DNA of 6,945 nt. Source: Rickettsiales bacterium (GTDB lineage Bacteria; Pseudomonadota; Alphaproteobacteria; Rs-D84). A program made the translations under genes and the position numbers. Numbering within the stretch: the stretch's first letter is position 1; the number at the start of each line of letters is the position of its first letter. The stretch spans positions 1-6,945 of the forward strand of contig JAIRLB010000011.1 in the NCBI GenBank assembly GCA_031259745.1, written 5' to 3'. A model generated the notes under the pieces. It saw only the letters and a program-made list of their open reading frames with translations, did no database searches and was not told the origin of the DNA. Below are positions 5,701 to 6,945 of the stretch, in pieces.

Positions 5701-5825
5701 TTGATAATTGGGTCTTTGGTATAAATAAAGCCGGTATTGCATCTGGAGATAAAATATGAATAAAATAGAACGATTACACGAATTGATTTCTGAGGGTGAA
5801 CGACTTGTGAAAGACCCAATATCAA
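5701..5825. repeat. Long inverted repeat enclosing the ribosome binding site and start of the accessory gene
   Basis: TTGATAATTGGGTCTTT (5701-5717) is complementary to AAAGACCCAATATCAA (5810-5825) except for one bulged A. The arms include 11 uninterrupted pairs (ATTGGGTCTTT with AAAGACCCAAT). The 92-nt loop holds GGAGA (5745-5749), ATG 5756 and the first 18 codons. In the mRNA this would bring the leader and the early coding region together. It could be a translational control structure; the pairing is visible, the role is inferred. Confidence 0.55.
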
Positions 5826-6082
5826 AGCGTAGATTGAGAACTTGTAATATTAGAACAGGAGAAACAACTTACAATACAACTTATCATTTAAAAGATAAAG
5901 ACACTCATCAAACGTGGACAACAGAAGTTCATTTATTTTTGTCGCAATATAATATGCAAGATATTATGAATGCCAACGTTCAAGGAACAAATTTAGATGT
6001 AGCCAAAAGGCAGATTGCTATATTAAAAGGTCTTTTTAATAATTGGCAGAAGACCAAAGAAGAGAAGACTTATGATTCTTAA
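5756..6082 (+). CDS. Hypothetical protein, possibly the N-terminal half of a gene split by a stop codon
   Basis: The 108-residue product is not recognised. It starts at ATG 5756 with a good ribosome binding site, GGAGA at 5745-5749, six bases upstream. Residues 1-25 look helical, the middle is polar with several Thr/Tyr (GETTYNTTYHLKDKD, 35-49), and residues 52-70 hold an aromatic amphipathic stretch (TWTTEVHLFLSQYN). The end DVAKRQIAILKGLFNNWQK is helical. There is no signal peptide or catalytic motif. It ends at TAA 6080-6082, and the open frame continues in the same phase directly afterwards to 6508. The N-terminal type, with an IAILKGLF-like helix near residue 90, recalls small N-terminal modules of accessory or defence-type proteins, but only loosely. 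The composition is strongly A/T-rich. Confidence 0.65.
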   Translation: MNKIERLHELISEGERLVKDPISKRRLRTCNIRTGETTYNTTYHLKDKDTHQTWTTEVHLFLSQYNMQDIMNANVQGTNLDVAKRQIAILKGLFNNWQKTKEEKTYDS

Positions 6083-6169
6083 CCTAGAGAGTATATAGTT
6101 GATTGTGACTTTCCGATTATAAGGCCATCAAGCATCGAAAAGAAAAAGCTTTTCTCAATTTGGAATGAA

Positions 6170-6508
6170 TTGAAAAATGTTCTCTCAATAGAACGAGCAC
6201 CATATTCTATAGCTGCTATGCTTCGTATCTTATTAGAGTTATCAACAGAGTATTATTTGACAAACAGCCCAGACTTAATAGGCAAAGATAAGCCAATAAA
6301 ACAGAAAATTACATGCGTCCTCCGAAATCTTCATAATAAAAGTTTGATGAATAATACAGAGATGAAAGCACTGGAAGCGCATGTTGATAGTTATGTAAGT
6401 ATGGCGCATAATTTTATTCATTCACCAAACTCTAAACCCACAAAAGATACTTTAGAGGCATTTTGGGCTAATTTTAAACAATATATAATTTTATGTTTAC
6501 AGTCGTAA
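6170..6508 (+). CDS. Hypothetical helical protein or C-terminal half of the split gene
   Basis: The first recognised start codon in this frame is TTG 6170, giving 112 residues. The open frame, however, runs back without interruption to the TAA at 6080-6082, and the stretch encoded by 6083-6169 (including YIVDCDFPIIRP and EKKKLFSIWNEL) already looks like protein. No ATG, GTG or TTG lies in it. The simplest reading is that 5756-6508 was one gene of about 250 codons with a TAA at codon 109. Residues encoded by about 6191-6256 (YSIAAMLRILLELSTEYYLT) and the end (AHNFIHSPNSKPTKDTLEAF) resemble a helical C-terminal module I recall from ParB-like and other accessory proteins, with pattern HNP...PT...L...W. 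That resemblance is from memory and uncertain. A weak GGAA lies before TTG. If the stop is real, this part may be untranslated. Confidence 0.5.
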   Translation: MKNVLSIERAPYSIAAMLRILLELSTEYYLTNSPDLIGKDKPIKQKITCVLRNLHNKSLMNNTEMKALEAHVDSYVSMAHNFIHSPNSKPTKDTLEAFWANFKQYIILCLQS

Positions 6509-6532
6509 TGCTTTAGGTACTATTGTGAATGA

Positions 6533-6945
6533 TGCAACGATAGCAAAACGCCTATATTAGAATTAAAGTCATCGTGCTTGTTGGGCTTTTATCGTCAACT
6601 ATTTATCCTGTTTGGCAAATAAGACGTACAAGACGGCGACTGGCTGGCAGACAATAATCCAAAATATTAACCAAAATTTATACGCGATGGCGAATTGCTG
6701 GATTTAAGTTTTTTAGAATTGGTAGATCTGGCAAATATTGTCGATCCGTATCAAAAGGGCAAGTTTATGTATACGGACGCGACTTGCTGAGCTTTGCCGG
6801 CTCTGTTTCGTGGAGTCTGGGCAATCTGTTCAAGTATCGGAAAAACTGGCGCGCTTTTATAGAATCAACAAAGCGCGGTTTTTATCGTCTGAAACTTTAT
6901 GCCGATGAGTATAATCTAAAATATGAAAGAGCTTTGCGAAGTGTA
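6533..6945 (+). pseudogene. Decayed, frameshifted coding sequence running off the window
   Basis: Protein-like sequence continues across two frames. In the frame of 6632, the text YRQLFILFGK, DVQDGDWLADNNPKY and PKFIRDGELLDLSFLELVDL is separated by TAA at 6620-6622 and TAA at 6668-6670, then ends at TGA 6788-6790. From about 6776 the other plus frame takes over with GRDLLSFAGSVSWSLGNLF, KYRKNWRAFIESTKRGFYRL and KLYADEYNLKYERALRSV, open to the last base. No start codon or ribosome binding site is seen. Base composition returns towards that of the rho region. The family is not recognised. Two nonsense codons and one frameshift within about 180 bases argue for decay, unless the assembly is faulty. 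The gene continues beyond the window. Confidence 0.5.

Noticed and set aside
5586..5825. A 79-codon hydrophobic minus-strand open frame.
   Set aside because: A/T-rich intergenic sequence easily yields hydrophobic open frames; it overlaps the better-supported plus-strand gene start and has no ribosome binding site that I trust.
6566..6590. A terminator-like AAAGTC...GGGCTTTT hairpin after the split gene.
   Set aside because: The stem is only six pairs with a T-G pair and a 12-nt loop, inside what looks like a decayed coding frame.

Overview
The window looks like part of a proteobacterial chromosome, most likely from an alphaproteobacterium. The termination factor Rho closely matches alphaproteobacterial Rho in sequence. 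The first 110 bases carry a short GC-rich palindrome of the kind scattered between proteobacterial genes. Base composition is mixed: rho, the arginase-family gene and the secreted-protein gene are GC-balanced to GC-rich, while the coiled-coil gene, the region after the tRNA and the split gene are clearly A/T-rich. The species is not identified from sequence alone.

Layout. Bases 1-393 hold no gene: three small hairpins (10-103), two sets of short A/T-rich direct repeats, and a near-perfect 27-bp dyad just upstream of a strong sigma70-type promoter (394-422). That promoter serves rho (476-1744, +). Rho converges on a minus-strand pair: a secreted, cysteine-rich protein of unknown function (2598-3608) whose stop overlaps by 8 nt the start of an arginase/agmatinase-family enzyme (1775-2605). 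The promoter of the pair sits so close to the first ATG that the mRNA may be leaderless. Next comes a minus-strand gene (3774-5138) for a 454-residue Lys/Glu-rich coiled-coil protein with its own promoter. It is built from about four 75-residue repeats and carries a short SAP/Rho_N-like segment near its C-terminus.

A tRNA-Pro(UGG) gene (5314-5390, +) has its own promoter and terminator. Downstream of it is an A/T-rich accessory stretch: a potentially structured non-coding segment, a promoter, a 16-17 bp inverted repeat enclosing a ribosome binding site, and two open frames (5756-6082 and 6083-6508) in the same phase separated by a single TAA. These look like one gene cut by a nonsense codon, or two abutting small genes. 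The window ends in a decayed reading frame (about 6533-6945) with two in-frame stops and one frameshift.

How the genes work together: rho is a housekeeping transcription terminator and tRNA-Pro serves translation. The secreted protein and the arginase-family enzyme are probably co-transcribed and translationally coupled. The coiled-coil gene and the genes after the tRNA look like accessory DNA. No complete defence system, CRISPR array, integrase or transposase is visible. The strongest leads are the repeat-built coiled-coil protein, the split gene with a base-paired start region, and the dyad in front of rho.
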